Shown here in pieces: positions 44,521 through 55,287 of a stretch of DNA of 64,000 nt. Origin of the DNA: Pseudomonas fluorescens (GTDB taxonomy: Bacteria > Pseudomonadota > Gammaproteobacteria > Pseudomonadales > Pseudomonadaceae); assembly GCF_902497775.2 (NCBI RefSeq), contig NZ_OZ024668.1, positions 643,826-707,825 of the forward strand. The letters are read 5' to 3'. The first letter of the stretch is position 1, and each line of letters starts with the position of its first letter. The position numbers and the translations under genes are program-made. Below the pieces are notes generated by a model. That model saw only the letters and a list, made by a program, of their open reading frames with translations. It was not told the origin of the DNA and did no database searches.

Positions 44521-45159
44521 ATGATCCCCACCCATGAATGGCTGCTGTTTATCGGCGCCGCGCTGCTGATGGTCCTGACCCCGGGGCCGAACATGATCTA
44601 CCTGATTTCCCGCTCGATCTGCCAGGGCCGCGTGGCCGGGGTAACGTCGCTGCTGGGGGTGGTCGGCGGTTTTCTGGTGCACATGACTGCCGCAGCCGTT
44701 GGCCTGACCGCCTTGTTCATGGCCGTGCCGCTGGCCTACGACCTGCTCAAGTGGGCCGGTGCCGGCTACCTGTTGTGGCTGGCCTGGCAAGCGGTCAAGC
44801 CCGGTGCCCGCTCGCCGTTCGAACCCCGTGAACTGGCGCCGGACTCGCCCCGCAAGCTGGTATTGATGGGCTTTCTGACCAGCGTGCTGAACCCCAAGGT
44901 GGCGGTGTTCTACCTCTCGGTGCTGCCGCAGTTCGTCTCGCCGGAAAACGGCTCGGTGCTGGTCCAGAGCCTGGCCCTGGGCCTGACCCAGATCGCCGTG
45001 AGTTTCTCGGTCAACCTGCTGATTGCCCTGTTCGCTGCCGGAATCTCCGGCTGGTTCGTGCGCTATCCGCTGTGGCTGATGCTGCAGCGCTACGTGATGG
45101 GCTTCGTCCTGGCCGGCTTGGCGCTGCGCCTGGTGCAGGAGCAACGCCGGACGGTGTGA
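44521..45159 (+). CDS. LysE/RhtB-family amino acid exporter
   Basis: 212 residues with six membrane segments of the LysE translocator family (LLFIGAALLMVLTPGPNMIYL, GGFLVHMTAAAVGLTALF, GAGYLLWLAWQAVK, LVLMGFLTSVLNPKVAVFYL). It exports amino acids or related metabolites by proton antiport. I used ATG at 44521, 6 bases after AGGA; an ATG at 44515 would leave too short a spacing. The substrate is not deducible. It ends 3 bases before the convergent metR stop. Confidence 0.88.
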   Translation: MIPTHEWLLFIGAALLMVLTPGPNMIYLISRSICQGRVAGVTSLLGVVGGFLVHMTAAAVGLTALFMAVPLAYDLLKWAGAGYLLWLAWQAVKPGARSPFEPRELAPDSPRKLVLMGFLTSVLNPKVAVFYLSVLPQFVSPENGSVLVQSLALGLTQIAVSFSVNLLIALFAAGISGWFVRYPLWLMLQRYVMGFVLAGLALRLVQEQRRTV

Positions 45160-45162
45160 GGC

Positions 45163-46080
45163 TCAACGCACCGCGCTGACGCCGTCGAGGGTGGAGAAGG
45201 ATGTGTCCTTGGCGGTCAGCAAAAAGTCGCGCATGTACGGCGCATCGAGCATGTCGCTGCGCACCGCCGCGTACAGCGTGGCAAACAGGCCTTTCTCACC
45301 CAGGCGCTTGGCCTTCACGTAACCGCGCGAGCTGTACTCGTGCAGGGCCCAGTGCGGCATGCCGCACACCCCGCGGCCGCTGGCCACCAGTTGCATCATC
45401 ATCACCGTCAGCTCGGCCGTGCGCACTTGCGCAGGTTCCACGTCGGCCGGTTCCAGGAAGCGGGTGAAGATATCCAGGCGGTCGCGCTCCACCGGGTAGG
45501 TGATCAGGGTTTGCGTGGCCAGGTCTTCCGGCACCATGTACGCCTTGTGCGCCAGCGGGTGCTGGTTGGCCACGGCAAGCATGGCTTCGTAGGTGAACAG
45601 CGGCACATAGGTGATGCCGCTGAGCTCCAGCGGGTCGGAGGTCACCACCAGGTCCAGATCTGCGCGGGCCAGGGCCGGCAAAGGGGCAAAGGCAAAGCCC
45701 GAAGCCAGGTCCAGCTCGACTTCCGGCCAGGCATCGCGGAACTGGTCGATGGTCGGCATCAGCCACTGGAAACAGCTGTGGCATTCGATGGCCATGTGCA
45801 AGCGCCCGGCGGTGCCACCGGCCAGGCGGGCGATGTCGCGCTCGGCACCGCGCAGCAGCGGCAGGGTGGCATCGGCCAGTTGCAGCAGGCGCAGGCCAGC
45901 GCTGGTGAAGCGCAGCGGTTTGGTCTTGCGCATGAACAACTGCATCCCCAGGCGCTCTTCCAGCTCCTTGAACTGATGGGACAGCGCCGACTGGGTCAGG
46001 TGCAGGCGTTCGGCGGCCTCGACCAGGCTGTCGGCTTCACGCAGGGCGTGCAGGGTTTTCAGGTGACGAATTTCCAGCAC
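45163..46080 (-). CDS. metR: Transcriptional activator MetR
   Basis: LysR-family regulator of methionine biosynthesis that uses homocysteine as co-regulator. The helix-turn-helix (about 1-60: LEIRHLKTLHALREADSLVEAAERLHLTQSALSHQF) precedes a substrate-binding domain with LAGGTAGRLHMAIECHSCFQWLMPT. The start is GTG 46080, giving 305 residues, with GGAG upstream; the frame is open to 46116 but has no ribosome binding site. It is divergent from metE, its classical target. The dyad at 46125-46137 lies between them. Confidence 0.92.
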   Translation of the reverse strand: MLEIRHLKTLHALREADSLVEAAERLHLTQSALSHQFKELEERLGMQLFMRKTKPLRFTSAGLRLLQLADATLPLLRGAERDIARLAGGTAGRLHMAIECHSCFQWLMPTIDQFRDAWPEVELDLASGFAFAPLPALARADLDLVVTSDPLELSGITYVPLFTYEAMLAVANQHPLAHKAYMVPEDLATQTLITYPVERDRLDIFTRFLEPADVEPAQVRTAELTVMMMQLVASGRGVCGMPHWALHEYSSRGYVKAKRLGEKGLFATLYAAVRSDMLDAPYMRDFLLTAKDTSFSTLDGVSAVR

Positions 46081-46124
46081 CGAGGGGGCTCCATGAATAA
46101 ACTTTGAGATGAACACGAATTTAT

Positions 46125-46137
46125 TGAGTTTGTCTCA
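46125..46137. promoter_or_regulatory. Candidate MetR binding site
   Basis: TGAG-TTTGT-CTCA, a perfect 4-base dyad with a 5-base spacer, resembling the MetR consensus TGAAnnnnnTTCA. It is located in the 111-base divergent metR-metE interval, about 55 bases from the metE start. Confidence 0.5.
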
Positions 46138-46191
46138 TGTTGGTCTGGCTGTCGACAATAGCGTCATCTTTTACAGGGAGGACGTTTTCTC

Positions 46192-48501
46192 ATGGCATTG
46201 GCCCACAACCTTGGTTTCCCGCGCATCGGCGCTGACCGCGAACTGAAAAAAGCACAAGAAGCTTACTGGAAAGGCGACCTCGATCAGGCAGGCCTCGAGG
46301 CTGTTGGCCGCGATCTGCGCGCCCGTCACTGGCAACTGCAAAAAGACGCCGGTATCGAGCTGCTGCCGGTCGGCGACTTTGCCTGGTACGACCAGGTCCT
46401 GACCCACTCGCTGACCTTCGGTGCGATCCCCGAGCGCTTCGCCCAGGTCAAGGGCGACAACGGCCTGCCAACCCTCGACACTTTGTTCGCCATGGCCCGT
46501 GGCGCCAGCACCTGCTGCGGCGGTAGCCACGGCCAGACGCAATATGCCCAAGAGCTGACCAAGTGGTTCGACACCAACTACCATTACCTGGTCCCGGAAT
46601 TCAGCGCTGACCAGCGTTTTCTGCTCAGTTGGGAGCAACTGTTCGAAGAAGTCGCCGAAGCCCAGGCCCTCGGCCATGCGGTCAAGCCGGTGTTGATCGG
46701 CCCGCTGACCTACCTGTGGCTGGGCAAGGCCAAGGGCGGCGAGTTCGACAAGCTCGACCTGCTGGAGCGCCTGCTGCCGGTGTACGGTGAAATCCTCAGC
46801 CGCCTATCGCGCCAGGGCGTGGAGTGGGTGCAGATCGACGAGCCGATCCTTGGCCTCGATCTGCCACAGGAGTGGAAGAATGCCTTCGAACGGGCTTACC
46901 ACATTTTGCAGTACTCGCCCCTGAAGAAGCTGGTCGCCACCTACTTCAGCGGTCTGGAAGACAACCTTGGCCTGGCCGTCGGCCTGCCGGTGGATGGCCT
47001 GCATATCGACCTGGTGCGTGCGCCGGAACAACTGCCGGCGGTGCTCGATCGCCTGCCCACCTACAAAGTGCTGTCGTTGGGGGTGGTCAACGGTCGCAAC
47101 GTCTGGCGCTGCGACCTGGACAAGGCCCTGGAGCAACTGCAGCAAGCCCAGCAGCGTTTCGGCGCCAACCTCTGGGTGGCCGGCTCCTGCTCGCTGCTGC
47201 ACAGCCCGGTGGATCTCGGCCGGGAAGACAAGCTTGATGCCGAACTGAAAAGCTGGCTGGCCTTCGCGGTGCAAAAATGCGAAGAAATTGCCGTGCTGGC
47301 CAAGGCCCTCGACACCCCTCACCTGCCTGTGGTGCAGAACGCCCTGAGCAACAGCCGCGCCATACAAAAGAGCCGTGCCGAGTCGCCGCGCATTCACAAG
47401 CCGCAGGTCCAGGCCCGTCTGGCCGCCGTGACCGCCGCCGACAGCCAGCGCCAGTCGGCCTTCGCCCTGCGGATCGAAGCCCAGCGCCAGCGCCTGCAAC
47501 TACCGGCGTTCCCGACCACCACCATCGGCTCTTTCCCGCAGACCTCGGCGATCCGCCTGGCGCGTCAGGCCTACAAGCAGGGCAAGCTGTCGGCCAATGA
47601 CTACACCGACGCCATGCACAGCGAGATTCGCCATGCCGTGCAGGTGCAGGAGCGCCTGGGCCTGGATGTGCTGGTGCACGGTGAGGCCGAGCGCAACGAC
47701 ATGGTCGAATACTTTGCCGAGCAACTGGACGGCTACGCCTTCACCCGCTTCGGCTGGGTGCAGAGCTACGGCTCGCGATGCGTCAAACCGGCGATCATCT
47801 ACGGCGACCTGAGCCGCCCGCAAGCCATGACCGTGGCCTGGATCGAGTATGCCCAGCGCCTGACCAGCAAGGTCATGAAAGGCATGCTGACCGGCCCTGT
47901 GACCATGCTGATGTGGTCATTCCCGCGTGAAGATGTGTCGCGCAAGGTCCAGGCCGAGCAACTGGCCCTGGCTATTCGTGACGAAGTGCAGGACCTGGAA
48001 GCCGCCGGCATCAAGATCGTGCAGATCGACGAAGCCGCGTTCCGCGAAGGCCTGCCGCTGCGCCGGGCGCAATGGCAGGAATACCTGGATTGGGCGGTCA
48101 AAGCCTTCCGCCTGTGCTCCAGCGGTGTGCGCGATGAAACCCAGATCCACACCCACATGTGCTACAGCGAGTTCAACGACGTGATCGAAGCGATCGCGGC
48201 CATGGACGCCGACGTCATCACCATTGAAACCTCGCGTTCGGACATGGAGCTGCTGGAAGCCTTCGAAGCCTTCGACTACCCCAACGACATCGGCCCGGGG
48301 GTCTACGACATCCACTCGCCGCGGGTGCCGGACACCGCCGAGATGGTCAAACTGATGAGCAAGGCGGTCAAGCGCATCCCCGCTGAACGCTTGTGGGTGA
48401 ATCCTGACTGCGGCCTGAAGACCCGCGCCTGGCCGGAGACCGAGGCGGCGCTGGTGAACATGGTTGCGGCAGCGAGGCAATTGCGTAGCGAACTGGCGTG
48501 A
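46192..48501 (+). CDS. metE: Cobalamin-independent methionine synthase
   Basis: Transfers a methyl group from 5-methyltetrahydropteroyl-polyglutamate to homocysteine. Two TIM-barrel halves are visible: N-terminal ([23 protein letters not shown]) and C-terminal ([20 protein letters not shown]). Zinc ligands are expected in [14 protein letters not shown] (His and Cys), [14 protein letters not shown] (Glu) and [10 protein letters not shown] (Cys), all present. 769 residues, the family length. The start follows a GGGAGGA site. Expression is expected to depend on MetR. The divergent metR gene and short leader leave no room for a large riboswitch. Confidence 0.97.
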   Translation: MALAHNLGFPRIGADRELKKAQEAYWKGDLDQAGLEAVGRDLRARHWQLQKDAGIELLPVGDFAWYDQVLTHSLTFGAIPERFAQVKGDNGLPTLDTLFAMARGASTCCGGSHGQTQYAQELTKWFDTNYHYLVPEFSADQRFLLSWEQLFEEVAEAQALGHAVKPVLIGPLTYLWLGKAKGGEFDKLDLLERLLPVYGEILSRLSRQGVEWVQIDEPILGLDLPQEWKNAFERAYHILQYSPLKKLVATYFSGLEDNLGLAVGLPVDGLHIDLVRAPEQLPAVLDRLPTYKVLSLGVVNGRNVWRCDLDKALEQLQQAQQRFGANLWVAGSCSLLHSPVDLGREDKLDAELKSWLAFAVQKCEEIAVLAKALDTPHLPVVQNALSNSRAIQKSRAESPRIHKPQVQARLAAVTAADSQRQSAFALRIEAQRQRLQLPAFPTTTIGSFPQTSAIRLARQAYKQGKLSANDYTDAMHSEIRHAVQVQERLGLDVLVHGEAERNDMVEYFAEQLDGYAFTRFGWVQSYGSRCVKPAIIYGDLSRPQAMTVAWIEYAQRLTSKVMKGMLTGPVTMLMWSFPREDVSRKVQAEQLALAIRDEVQDLEAAGIKIVQIDEAAFREGLPLRRAQWQEYLDWAVKAFRLCSSGVRDETQIHTHMCYSEFNDVIEAIAAMDADVITIETSRSDMELLEAFEAFDYPNDIGPGVYDIHSPRVPDTAEMVKLMSKAVKRIPAERLWVNPDCGLKTRAWPETEAALVNMVAAARQLRSELA

Positions 48502-48512
48502 GCTCAGAGGAG

Positions 48513-48536
48513 CCAAGGGCGCTTTAGCGCCCTCGG
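48513..48536. terminator. Hairpin between metE and the toxin-like gene
   Basis: Stem AGGGCGCT / AGCGCCCT with a TT centre (48516-48533), extended by flanking CC and GG. It is placed in the 43-base gap between the convergent genes, with CGGTTGTTAG behind; the T-run is weak. Confidence 0.65.
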
Positions 48537-48544
48537 TTGTTAGA

Positions 48545-51500
48545 TCAACTGATCTGCCGGAAGTGTGCCGTCGCAATTTGCAGGCTGATCGGGCCGCGCC
48601 AGATGGATGTCGCCTCGGCTTGAGCCTGTTGCCATTTCGGGCCCAGATATCGGTATTCAGGTAACTTCAAGTGGGCGGCGGTAAAGCGTTTGAACGCAGC
48701 CTCCGTGCTTGTGTAGTGAAAGTGCGCATACCACAGCGTTGTCTCGGCAGGGTGAACGCGAACGATCCGGTACTCTTGTAGAAAGTCCGCCGAGCCATCG
48801 GCACGCCTTTTCAACTCAACGCGTGTGGCCTCTTTGATAATCCTGACTTCCTGCCTTTCAATGAGGTAGGCCAAATGGCCCTCGTTGGGTTGAGTACTGG
48901 CCAGGGTTTGCCGGATGCGCAATTGTTGGCCGGTGTCGCGCAATGCCTGGGCTTTGTGCCTGAGCGTTGTGGCAAGGGGCGTTTGTTCCAGAGCATGGGC
49001 ACGGCCTTCCAATTGGTCGGCGAAGCCGACCAGCATGTCTTCGATGTCGGCTGGCAGCCAATGTGAGGGAAGTTGCTGATTCAACCTGCGCGCTGTGTTG
49101 TCAAATGTTGTCAGCGCCTCCTGTGCCTCTACCTCCAACTGCCGTTGGTTGAACGCGGGCTCGGGAGTGCTGGCCGGCGGCGACTCCAGTTTCCATTTAC
49201 CCCCACGCCCCTCGATGTAGGTTTCTGCTACCTCACCAGGCCCGGTCACGGTAAAACGGCGAGGTTGGCTGCTGGTACGGGCAGACTCAACCCCGACGAG
49301 CGTCTGGTTGTCTTCGGTTTCAAAAACCCGTGCAGTACGCGGCTCGGAACCTGAAGGAGCCGAGTGTCCGGGTGCAGAGGTTGACACCTGCTTGCGTTTT
49401 CTCTGACCGAGTTGGATCAGCGCATCAATACTGTCCTCAAGCTGTCCGATATAGCGGCGGTCAAAGTACTGCGGATGGGACTCGGCCCAACCGCTGAGTC
49501 GCCTACGAAACTGTTGATATGCATTGAGTATGGAATCCAGGGCGGTAGAGACATCGGCTGGACGGGTCAGTTTATGCAGTTGATAGTGATTGCTCAGCGC
49601 CCTGCTGAACTGGCGCTCTGTGGCGGACAACCGGCTAGCAAAAATGGCGTGTGATGTATCGGACACCTCGCGGGGTATGTAGACCAGGCCCAATAGCTCG
49701 TTGGATTTTACGGTGTGGTGGTTGACAGTGAGGGCCCGTGAGCAGACGTCGTTGTACTTGTTACGAATTCTCGGGATGGAGTGTTCTGCGATCAACGGCG
49801 AGAGGTTGTTGATTGCGAGTTCTCTGTCGTTCAGAAACTGTACGTTTTCACGGACAAGTGCCAGAAACTCATCGCGTTGCTCAGCGCCCATTGCGGTATT
49901 CAGACGTCGTATTGCCTTCTGGTTTCTAGCGATCAGCCGGTTGTTGATATCAAGGAGGTTGAAGGTGCGCTGACTGATGATTTCAATCGCGGCGTTTTTG
50001 GTTTTGATATGCTCGCCGGGGTAGATGGATTCGAGTTCTGGTGAGTACGTCGCTTTTAGCGCGTTCAGCGTTTGCTTGGTGTTTTCAATTAAGTCAATGT
50101 AGGACTGCTTGGTTGGTAGCAGTTGAGTTGGCGACAGCTCGGCTACCTGGAGAGAGCCTAAAGTGTTGTGGGTGATGGCCAGTTTGTTGAACGCACTGGT
50201 TGATGCATCCCGCAAGTCCTTTCTGCGGTTCGTTCGATGGTTTTTCCACCAGTCCGGCAATAGATTGCGCATGGCTTGCGGCAAGAAGGGATCGGCGGTA
50301 TTTGCCAGCCGCCCGATCACGCCCCCCCCGCCAGCCACCGGGCTGACAATATTGGTGCCATAGATAACCCCATGGGTATCCCAGCGCCCGACGAAGTCCA
50401 GCGCGATGGGCTGTTTATAGCCTTTGCCGACAAGCCGCCAGGTATGGCGTGCGGTGTCGAACTGCACCTGGTAGTTGCGCCCGTGGCTGATGATGAAGTC
50501 GCCTTTTGCATGTCGATAGACGCCGCGATAGATACCCGTACCCGGGGCGATGGCGCGGAGGTCGAGCGCCTCCTGATACTCATAGCCTTCAAAGCGTTGT
50601 GCCGCAGTGCGGGGTTGTTGCGCGAGCCTGCGGCCCACACGCGGGTTGTCGCGTGTCAGGGCCAGGCTTTTCAGTTGCCGCTGGCGTGCCAGGGCTCGCA
50701 GGCCGGCGATTTCCGCCGTATCGGTCAGGACGCTGGTGAACACATCGACCAGTGAATACACGGTGGATTGCAATTCATCTATACCCTGCTGAACGCTGCC
50801 ACGCAGAAAAGCTGCGGTCGCCAGGTTGGCGCTGGTCCAGGCGTCATACAACGGCACCACGGTGCCGATCAGAGGCACGAAACCTATCGCCATCTTGATG
50901 TAGTTGAACATCATGCCGCTTTTCAGCGCGACGGTTTCCAGGTACAGGTCTGTATTGGAACGGGAGGTGGCGCGGTTGGCTTCGATCAGCCGGCCCATGT
51001 GCGCGTCGCACAGGTGGGCTTTCAGTGATGTGGTGGCCGGCCAGGCGCTGCCGATGCCAACGAAGCCATCAAAGCGATTGAGATGGGCCTGGTTCAGGCG
51101 GCTCAGGAGTGTAGCGCTGTCGCCATGAATCGCACGGCCCACCAGGTAGCTGCGGAATGTGGCGTTCAGGGTGAGGTTGAACAGGTCTTGACGGGCTAGC
51201 TCACGGCTCGAGTATTGGCGAACAAGTACGCCGTCGGGGCTATCCGGTAGATACAGCAACGTGATGCCTGAGTGTTGCTCGTGAATGAAGGTCACCCCTG
51301 ACAGGGTCACGCTCAACCCGGGAGTTCCAGTGCCGCCCGTCTCCAGACGGGCAGGGAGCAGGGTAATCTGTTTGCCGTCAGGCGAGTATGCCTGGGTCGA
51401 GTCGGCGTTGATGGCAACGTCGAAGATCGCCTTGCCCAGAGGGGTGATCATGCCGCTATGCAGTGCGGCCCAGGCATGGATTTCGAGCATCAGCCGAAGG

Positions 51501-54037
51501 GGCTCGTACAGACATTCGAGACGGTATTCGTGGGCAAAGGCTTCCTCGCGGTATGCTCCGCGAAATGCGCTGAGTATGTGTGTTTCGTAGTTGCCGCTCA
51601 GGTCCAGATCGCTGACTAGCGAAGTCAGATAGGTCACGTTGATACCGGCCATCACCTTGTCCCGCTCAGCCTGATCGGAACCGCTCACCTCAACGTGCAT
51701 GAAGCCAAGGCGCGCTTTGAGGTCATCATCGATATTGTTCAATGCCAGGGTTTGCAACGACTGCTTGCCGCGTTCCTCGCTGGCTTGTAGAACCTGTCTG
51801 TGGGGCACTCCAGGTGCGCCAGAACCTTCGATGATTTCAGTGATCATTGAGACCGAATCAGGTAGGTCAATGGTGACCTCGACGTTGCCCGTCAGCTCAA
51901 AATCATCGCGAAGGCGGGTGGCGACCCTTGGTTTAGAGAACTCCTCGCGGGCGGGCAAGGCTAGATCCTGATAGGTCTGCGAGCGCCGGGCAGCGACCAT
52001 GAAGCCTTGCAGCAGCGGCTTGAGTTGCAGGCGCTGGGTGACATCAAGGCGCATCATCCACTGTGGGATGTTGCGTGTCAGGCCAAGGCTCTGCTGTTCT
52101 TCCAGCATTTGCTCGTAGGCGGCGCTCCTGGCGGCATGCTCATGGACGCAAAGTGCATCAAGGGTTTGCTGGCGCAGTTGTCCGAGATGCTGCGCACGAT
52201 CTTCGCTTGCTGTCGCGCCAGGATATTGCTGATGCAGCGCCTGGGCCTGTTTTTCGCAGTTTGCCAGTTGCTCCTGCAGGCCGTACTCGAAGGGATCTCC
52301 CGACACTTTGGTCAGGGTCAGGGCGAGCGTTTTGTCGTCTGCTGCGATAGCGAACATGTCGCGCTCAACTGCGGCGCGCGAGGCAAAACGCTGCAGGCCG
52401 CCTTGGAGGCCTGGCCAGTAGAGCAGCCACGAGGGCTGTGCTGATGCCAGGCGTGGTTCGCGGGTTATCAGTAGAACGCCATCCAGCCCCTGACGATGAA
52501 TGACCTGGCTGTTGGTGGACTCTTCGGTCAGGCTCAAGCCAACGGCATAGACGGTGATATCGATGTCGTCACGTTGTGTGGCGATGGGTGTGTCGATGAC
52601 GACATCGATGAGGTTTTTTTCCTCATCGGTAATCTGCTTGAGCAGAAACTGTATGCACGCTTCGGCTCGTAAAGCGTCCAGACGGGCTGTTTTCAGAGTG
52701 TCGTAAAGCGCTTGAGGTTGTGTACGTACAGCGATCAGTGCAGACGTAAGCAAGTAGGACGTTGCGGCCTGGGAGGCACTTTCCCGAGCCTTGCTCAGGG
52801 TTTCAAGCTTTGTTGCCAGTTGTTCGTAATCGTGCTGGTTTTCCTGGTCGGCCAGGTCTTGCATGCGCTTGAGTTGATGCCTGATTGCCGCCTGGCGGAT
52901 GGCGAGCGGCACATCATTGGTCAACGCACCGAAGGCGTAGGTGGCGGGCAGGCGCTCGGTTTGTGAGTCATCCAGCTTTGGCAGCGCAGGGGTAGCGGCT
53001 GTGAGCGATTCGCGACGTTGACTGTCGAACGCATCAGCGCCGGCCAGAGGCGCGACATCGATGTCATCGAGGATGTCGCCTCCCGCTGGCTCAAGGGCTT
53101 CAAGCCTGCCAAGGCGGTAGTGATCGAGCAGCTTGGACACGGGCGTGGTGAACCCGTCATCGTGCAGCAGATAGTCGGGTAGCAGGCCGCGGTCTGGCTG
53201 GTCGCTGGTCGAAGGCCACAGGTTGAGCCGTTGCGCCATCAGGTACTGTTCCAGGCTCTGGCGGTCGGCAAAGGCCTGGAAGGTTGGCTGGCGGGAAGGC
53301 AGGTAGAGCAGCTGATCAGTGAAGGTGTCGCTGTCATAGCTCAGTACCAGCGCACCGGGCATCAGCCGGGTGGTGTGGTCCATCAGGCGTATGCTCAGGG
53401 TTTCCAGGTACACCCTTTCATTGTCGAGTTTGGCAATGCCTTCTGGGGTATCGAGGGTGGCCGTGACCAGCTTCATCTGCTCGCTATTGAGCGTGCCGCT
53501 GGCGAGTGCGGCGTCCGCGGCCGCGTGAAAGTGCTCGCGGTACACCCGGTCGATCTGGTCGCGCCGGGAGCGCTTTGTGCCGTTGGCTCTGGCAGCCCAG
53601 TAAGCGTCCCATTGCGTGGCCAATGCGTCGCTCACGCCCAATGTCTTGAGGTGTTCGAGAATCTGCCTGGGCGTCGATCCGGCCCATGCATGGCTGGCAC
53701 TGATGCCGAACACTGTGGCCTCGGTATCGAGCGATACGTCGAGCTGCGGATACTGCAACACGAAGGCAGTGGCCTCGGTCAGGCTGACACTGTGGCCGGT
53801 CGTGAAGCGCAGCCCCGCCTCATCCCCGTCAAGCGCCCAGCGCTGGGTGATCAGGTCTTTGATCGTTGGTCGAATGGCCGGTACACCTGCCAGTAGCTGT
53901 TGCAGTTGTTCGTGGCTGTCTCTCCAGCGCTGCGTGGCGTCATGCAAAAGAGCTTCATTCTGGGAAAAATACTGAGCAGAGACAGGTTTGAACTCAAGCC
54001 TACTGGCGTGAAGGTGAAGGGGGATATTTTCGGTCAT
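48545..54037 (-). CDS. Giant dermonecrotic-toxin-like protein (DUF6543 type)
   Basis: 1830 residues, soluble and mostly helical, no signal peptide. The centre (about 700-1000) has the DUF6543/dermonecrotic toxin N-terminal type pattern (FMHVEVSGSDQAERDKVMAG, ILSAFRGAYREEAFAHEYRL, ALHSGMITPLGKAIFDVAI). A hydrophobic block at 1042-1100 (MMFNYIKMAIGFVPLIGTVV) could insert into membranes. Around 1165-1280 is ALDLRAIAPGTGIYRGVYRH with a GGGGVIGRL patch. The rest has long helices and a charged tail. Large proteins of this kind are widespread in Pseudomonas and are regarded as candidate secreted toxins, but target and export route are unknown. No immunity gene is seen beside it. Confidence 0.7.
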   Translation of the reverse strand: MTENIPLHLHASRLEFKPVSAQYFSQNEALLHDATQRWRDSHEQLQQLLAGVPAIRPTIKDLITQRWALDGDEAGLRFTTGHSVSLTEATAFVLQYPQLDVSLDTEATVFGISASHAWAGSTPRQILEHLKTLGVSDALATQWDAYWAARANGTKRSRRDQIDRVYREHFHAAADAALASGTLNSEQMKLVTATLDTPEGIAKLDNERVYLETLSIRLMDHTTRLMPGALVLSYDSDTFTDQLLYLPSRQPTFQAFADRQSLEQYLMAQRLNLWPSTSDQPDRGLLPDYLLHDDGFTTPVSKLLDHYRLGRLEALEPAGGDILDDIDVAPLAGADAFDSQRRESLTAATPALPKLDDSQTERLPATYAFGALTNDVPLAIRQAAIRHQLKRMQDLADQENQHDYEQLATKLETLSKARESASQAATSYLLTSALIAVRTQPQALYDTLKTARLDALRAEACIQFLLKQITDEEKNLIDVVIDTPIATQRDDIDITVYAVGLSLTEESTNSQVIHRQGLDGVLLITREPRLASAQPSWLLYWPGLQGGLQRFASRAAVERDMFAIAADDKTLALTLTKVSGDPFEYGLQEQLANCEKQAQALHQQYPGATASEDRAQHLGQLRQQTLDALCVHEHAARSAAYEQMLEEQQSLGLTRNIPQWMMRLDVTQRLQLKPLLQGFMVAARRSQTYQDLALPAREEFSKPRVATRLRDDFELTGNVEVTIDLPDSVSMITEIIEGSGAPGVPHRQVLQASEERGKQSLQTLALNNIDDDLKARLGFMHVEVSGSDQAERDKVMAGINVTYLTSLVSDLDLSGNYETHILSAFRGAYREEAFAHEYRLECLYEPLRLMLEIHAWAALHSGMITPLGKAIFDVAINADSTQAYSPDGKQITLLPARLETGGTGTPGLSVTLSGVTFIHEQHSGITLLYLPDSPDGVLVRQYSSRELARQDLFNLTLNATFRSYLVGRAIHGDSATLLSRLNQAHLNRFDGFVGIGSAWPATTSLKAHLCDAHMGRLIEANRATSRSNTDLYLETVALKSGMMFNYIKMAIGFVPLIGTVVPLYDAWTSANLATAAFLRGSVQQGIDELQSTVYSLVDVFTSVLTDTAEIAGLRALARQRQLKSLALTRDNPRVGRRLAQQPRTAAQRFEGYEYQEALDLRAIAPGTGIYRGVYRHAKGDFIISHGRNYQVQFDTARHTWRLVGKGYKQPIALDFVGRWDTHGVIYGTNIVSPVAGGGGVIGRLANTADPFLPQAMRNLLPDWWKNHRTNRRKDLRDASTSAFNKLAITHNTLGSLQVAELSPTQLLPTKQSYIDLIENTKQTLNALKATYSPELESIYPGEHIKTKNAAIEIISQRTFNLLDINNRLIARNQKAIRRLNTAMGAEQRDEFLALVRENVQFLNDRELAINNLSPLIAEHSIPRIRNKYNDVCSRALTVNHHTVKSNELLGLVYIPREVSDTSHAIFASRLSATERQFSRALSNHYQLHKLTRPADVSTALDSILNAYQQFRRRLSGWAESHPQYFDRRYIGQLEDSIDALIQLGQRKRKQVSTSAPGHSAPSGSEPRTARVFETEDNQTLVGVESARTSSQPRRFTVTGPGEVAETYIEGRGGKWKLESPPASTPEPAFNQRQLEVEAQEALTTFDNTARRLNQQLPSHWLPADIEDMLVGFADQLEGRAHALEQTPLATTLRHKAQALRDTGQQLRIRQTLASTQPNEGHLAYLIERQEVRIIKEATRVELKRRADGSADFLQEYRIVRVHPAETTLWYAHFHYTSTEAAFKRFTAAHLKLPEYRYLGPKWQQAQAEATSIWRGPISLQIATAHFRQIS

Positions 54038-54250
54038 CGCACGGTTCCTTGTGGCGAACAGCAGGCCGGAGTGCCCGCGTGGGCATTGATTTGAAGCCGG
54101 CGGGCGATGGCGGGGGTGTTATTTATCTATGGAGGGTGGGGCTACCGTTGGGCGGGGTTCATCAAACTGTCATGCCACTGTGGCAGCGCGCTTGAACGAA
54201 CTTCATCAGACTCGCGCTCTACTGGGGATTTGCATTCTGGTGTTTGGCTC

Positions 54251-55243
54251 ATGCGGTTTTTTTTATTTTTTCTGGCGCTGATATGCGTAACTACTTCGTT
54301 TGCCGGGGAACGGTGCGACGTCAATGTGCCGATTGAAAGGGCTGCTCTGGCGCAGGTCAGCCTGGCCTATCAGAGCATCGGCCGCGATTCGGACCCGGCT
54401 TTGCTGCTGGTCATGGGCCTGGGCGGGCAACTGATCCACTGGCCCGATGAAGTGGTAGTTGCCTTGTGTCAGCAGGGCTTTCGGGTGATCCGCTACGACA
54501 ACCGTGATGTCGGCCTGTCCAGCTGGAACCAGGCCCCCAACAGCGCCAACCTGACCTTCGAGCTGCTGCGCTACAAGCTCGGCCTGCCGGTGGCCGCGCC
54601 ATATACCTTGAACGACATGGCCGAAGACGGCCTGGGGCTGATGGATGCCCTACAGGTGCAGCGCTTTCATGTCTTGGGGGTGAGCATGGGCGGAATGATC
54701 GCCCAGCACCTGGCCGCGCTGGCGCCACAGCGGGTCGAGAGCCTGACCCTGATCATGTCCAGTTCCGGTGCCCAGGGCTTGCCGGCGCCCAGCCCGGCGC
54801 TGGTGCAGTTGCTGGCCCGGCGCGGTGCGCCGAATCGCGAGGTGGCGCTTGAGCAGCAGGCCGACCTGCTGGCCGCCCTCGGCAGCCCCGAGGTCAAGGA
54901 TGATCGCCAGGCGCTGCTCGAGCAGGCGGCGATTGCCTATGACCGCGCCTTCAATCCCGAAGGGGTCAAGCGCCAGATCATGGCGATCCTGGCTGAGCAG
55001 AGCCGGGTCGAGTTGCTCAACAGCCTGCGCCTGCCGACCCTGGTGGTGCATGGCACCGCGGACCCGCTGCTGCCGGTGATGCATGGCGTGCACCTGGCAG
55101 CGCATATCAAGGGCAGCCAGCTGCGGTTGATTCCGGGCCTGGCCCATCGTTTTCAGGAGCAATTCAAGGGGCCGCTGCTGGGCGCGGTGTTGCCGTATCT
55201 GAAGACGCAACGGCTGGCGGACACCCATGTCGCGGTGTACTGA
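54251..55243 (+). CDS. Exported alpha/beta hydrolase
   Basis: 330 residues: signal peptide ([18 protein letters not shown]) followed by an alpha/beta-hydrolase fold. The oxyanion region is [14 protein letters not shown], the nucleophile Ser lies in [15 protein letters not shown], the acid in [15 protein letters not shown] and the His in [12 protein letters not shown]. The [10 protein letters not shown] loop is common in esterase-like members. Start ATG 54251 gives the signal peptide; the frame open from 54107 adds a segment without coding character. The substrate is unknown. The 213 bases upstream (54038-54250) hold no other feature I can support. Confidence 0.83.
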   Translation: MRFFLFFLALICVTTSFAGERCDVNVPIERAALAQVSLAYQSIGRDSDPALLLVMGLGGQLIHWPDEVVVALCQQGFRVIRYDNRDVGLSSWNQAPNSANLTFELLRYKLGLPVAAPYTLNDMAEDGLGLMDALQVQRFHVLGVSMGGMIAQHLAALAPQRVESLTLIMSSSGAQGLPAPSPALVQLLARRGAPNREVALEQQADLLAALGSPEVKDDRQALLEQAAIAYDRAFNPEGVKRQIMAILAEQSRVELLNSLRLPTLVVHGTADPLLPVMHGVHLAAHIKGSQLRLIPGLAHRFQEQFKGPLLGAVLPYLKTQRLADTHVAVY

Positions 55244-55251
55244 TCGCAGGT

Positions 55252-55277
55252 GTAGGGGCGGGCTTGCCCCGCGATGA
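55252..55277. repeat. Single REP-like element
   Basis: GTAGGGGCGGGCTTGCCCCG and flanking GCGATGA lie just after the hydrolase stop in the convergent gap to glpM; this is the same REP type seen at 27040 and 62401. Confidence 0.7.
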
Positions 55278-55287
55278 AGTCAGCCTG

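Noticed and set aside
46138..46191. Possible cobalamin or SAM riboswitch before metE
   Set aside because: The leader is only about 50 bases, too short, and metR with a dyad explains the control.
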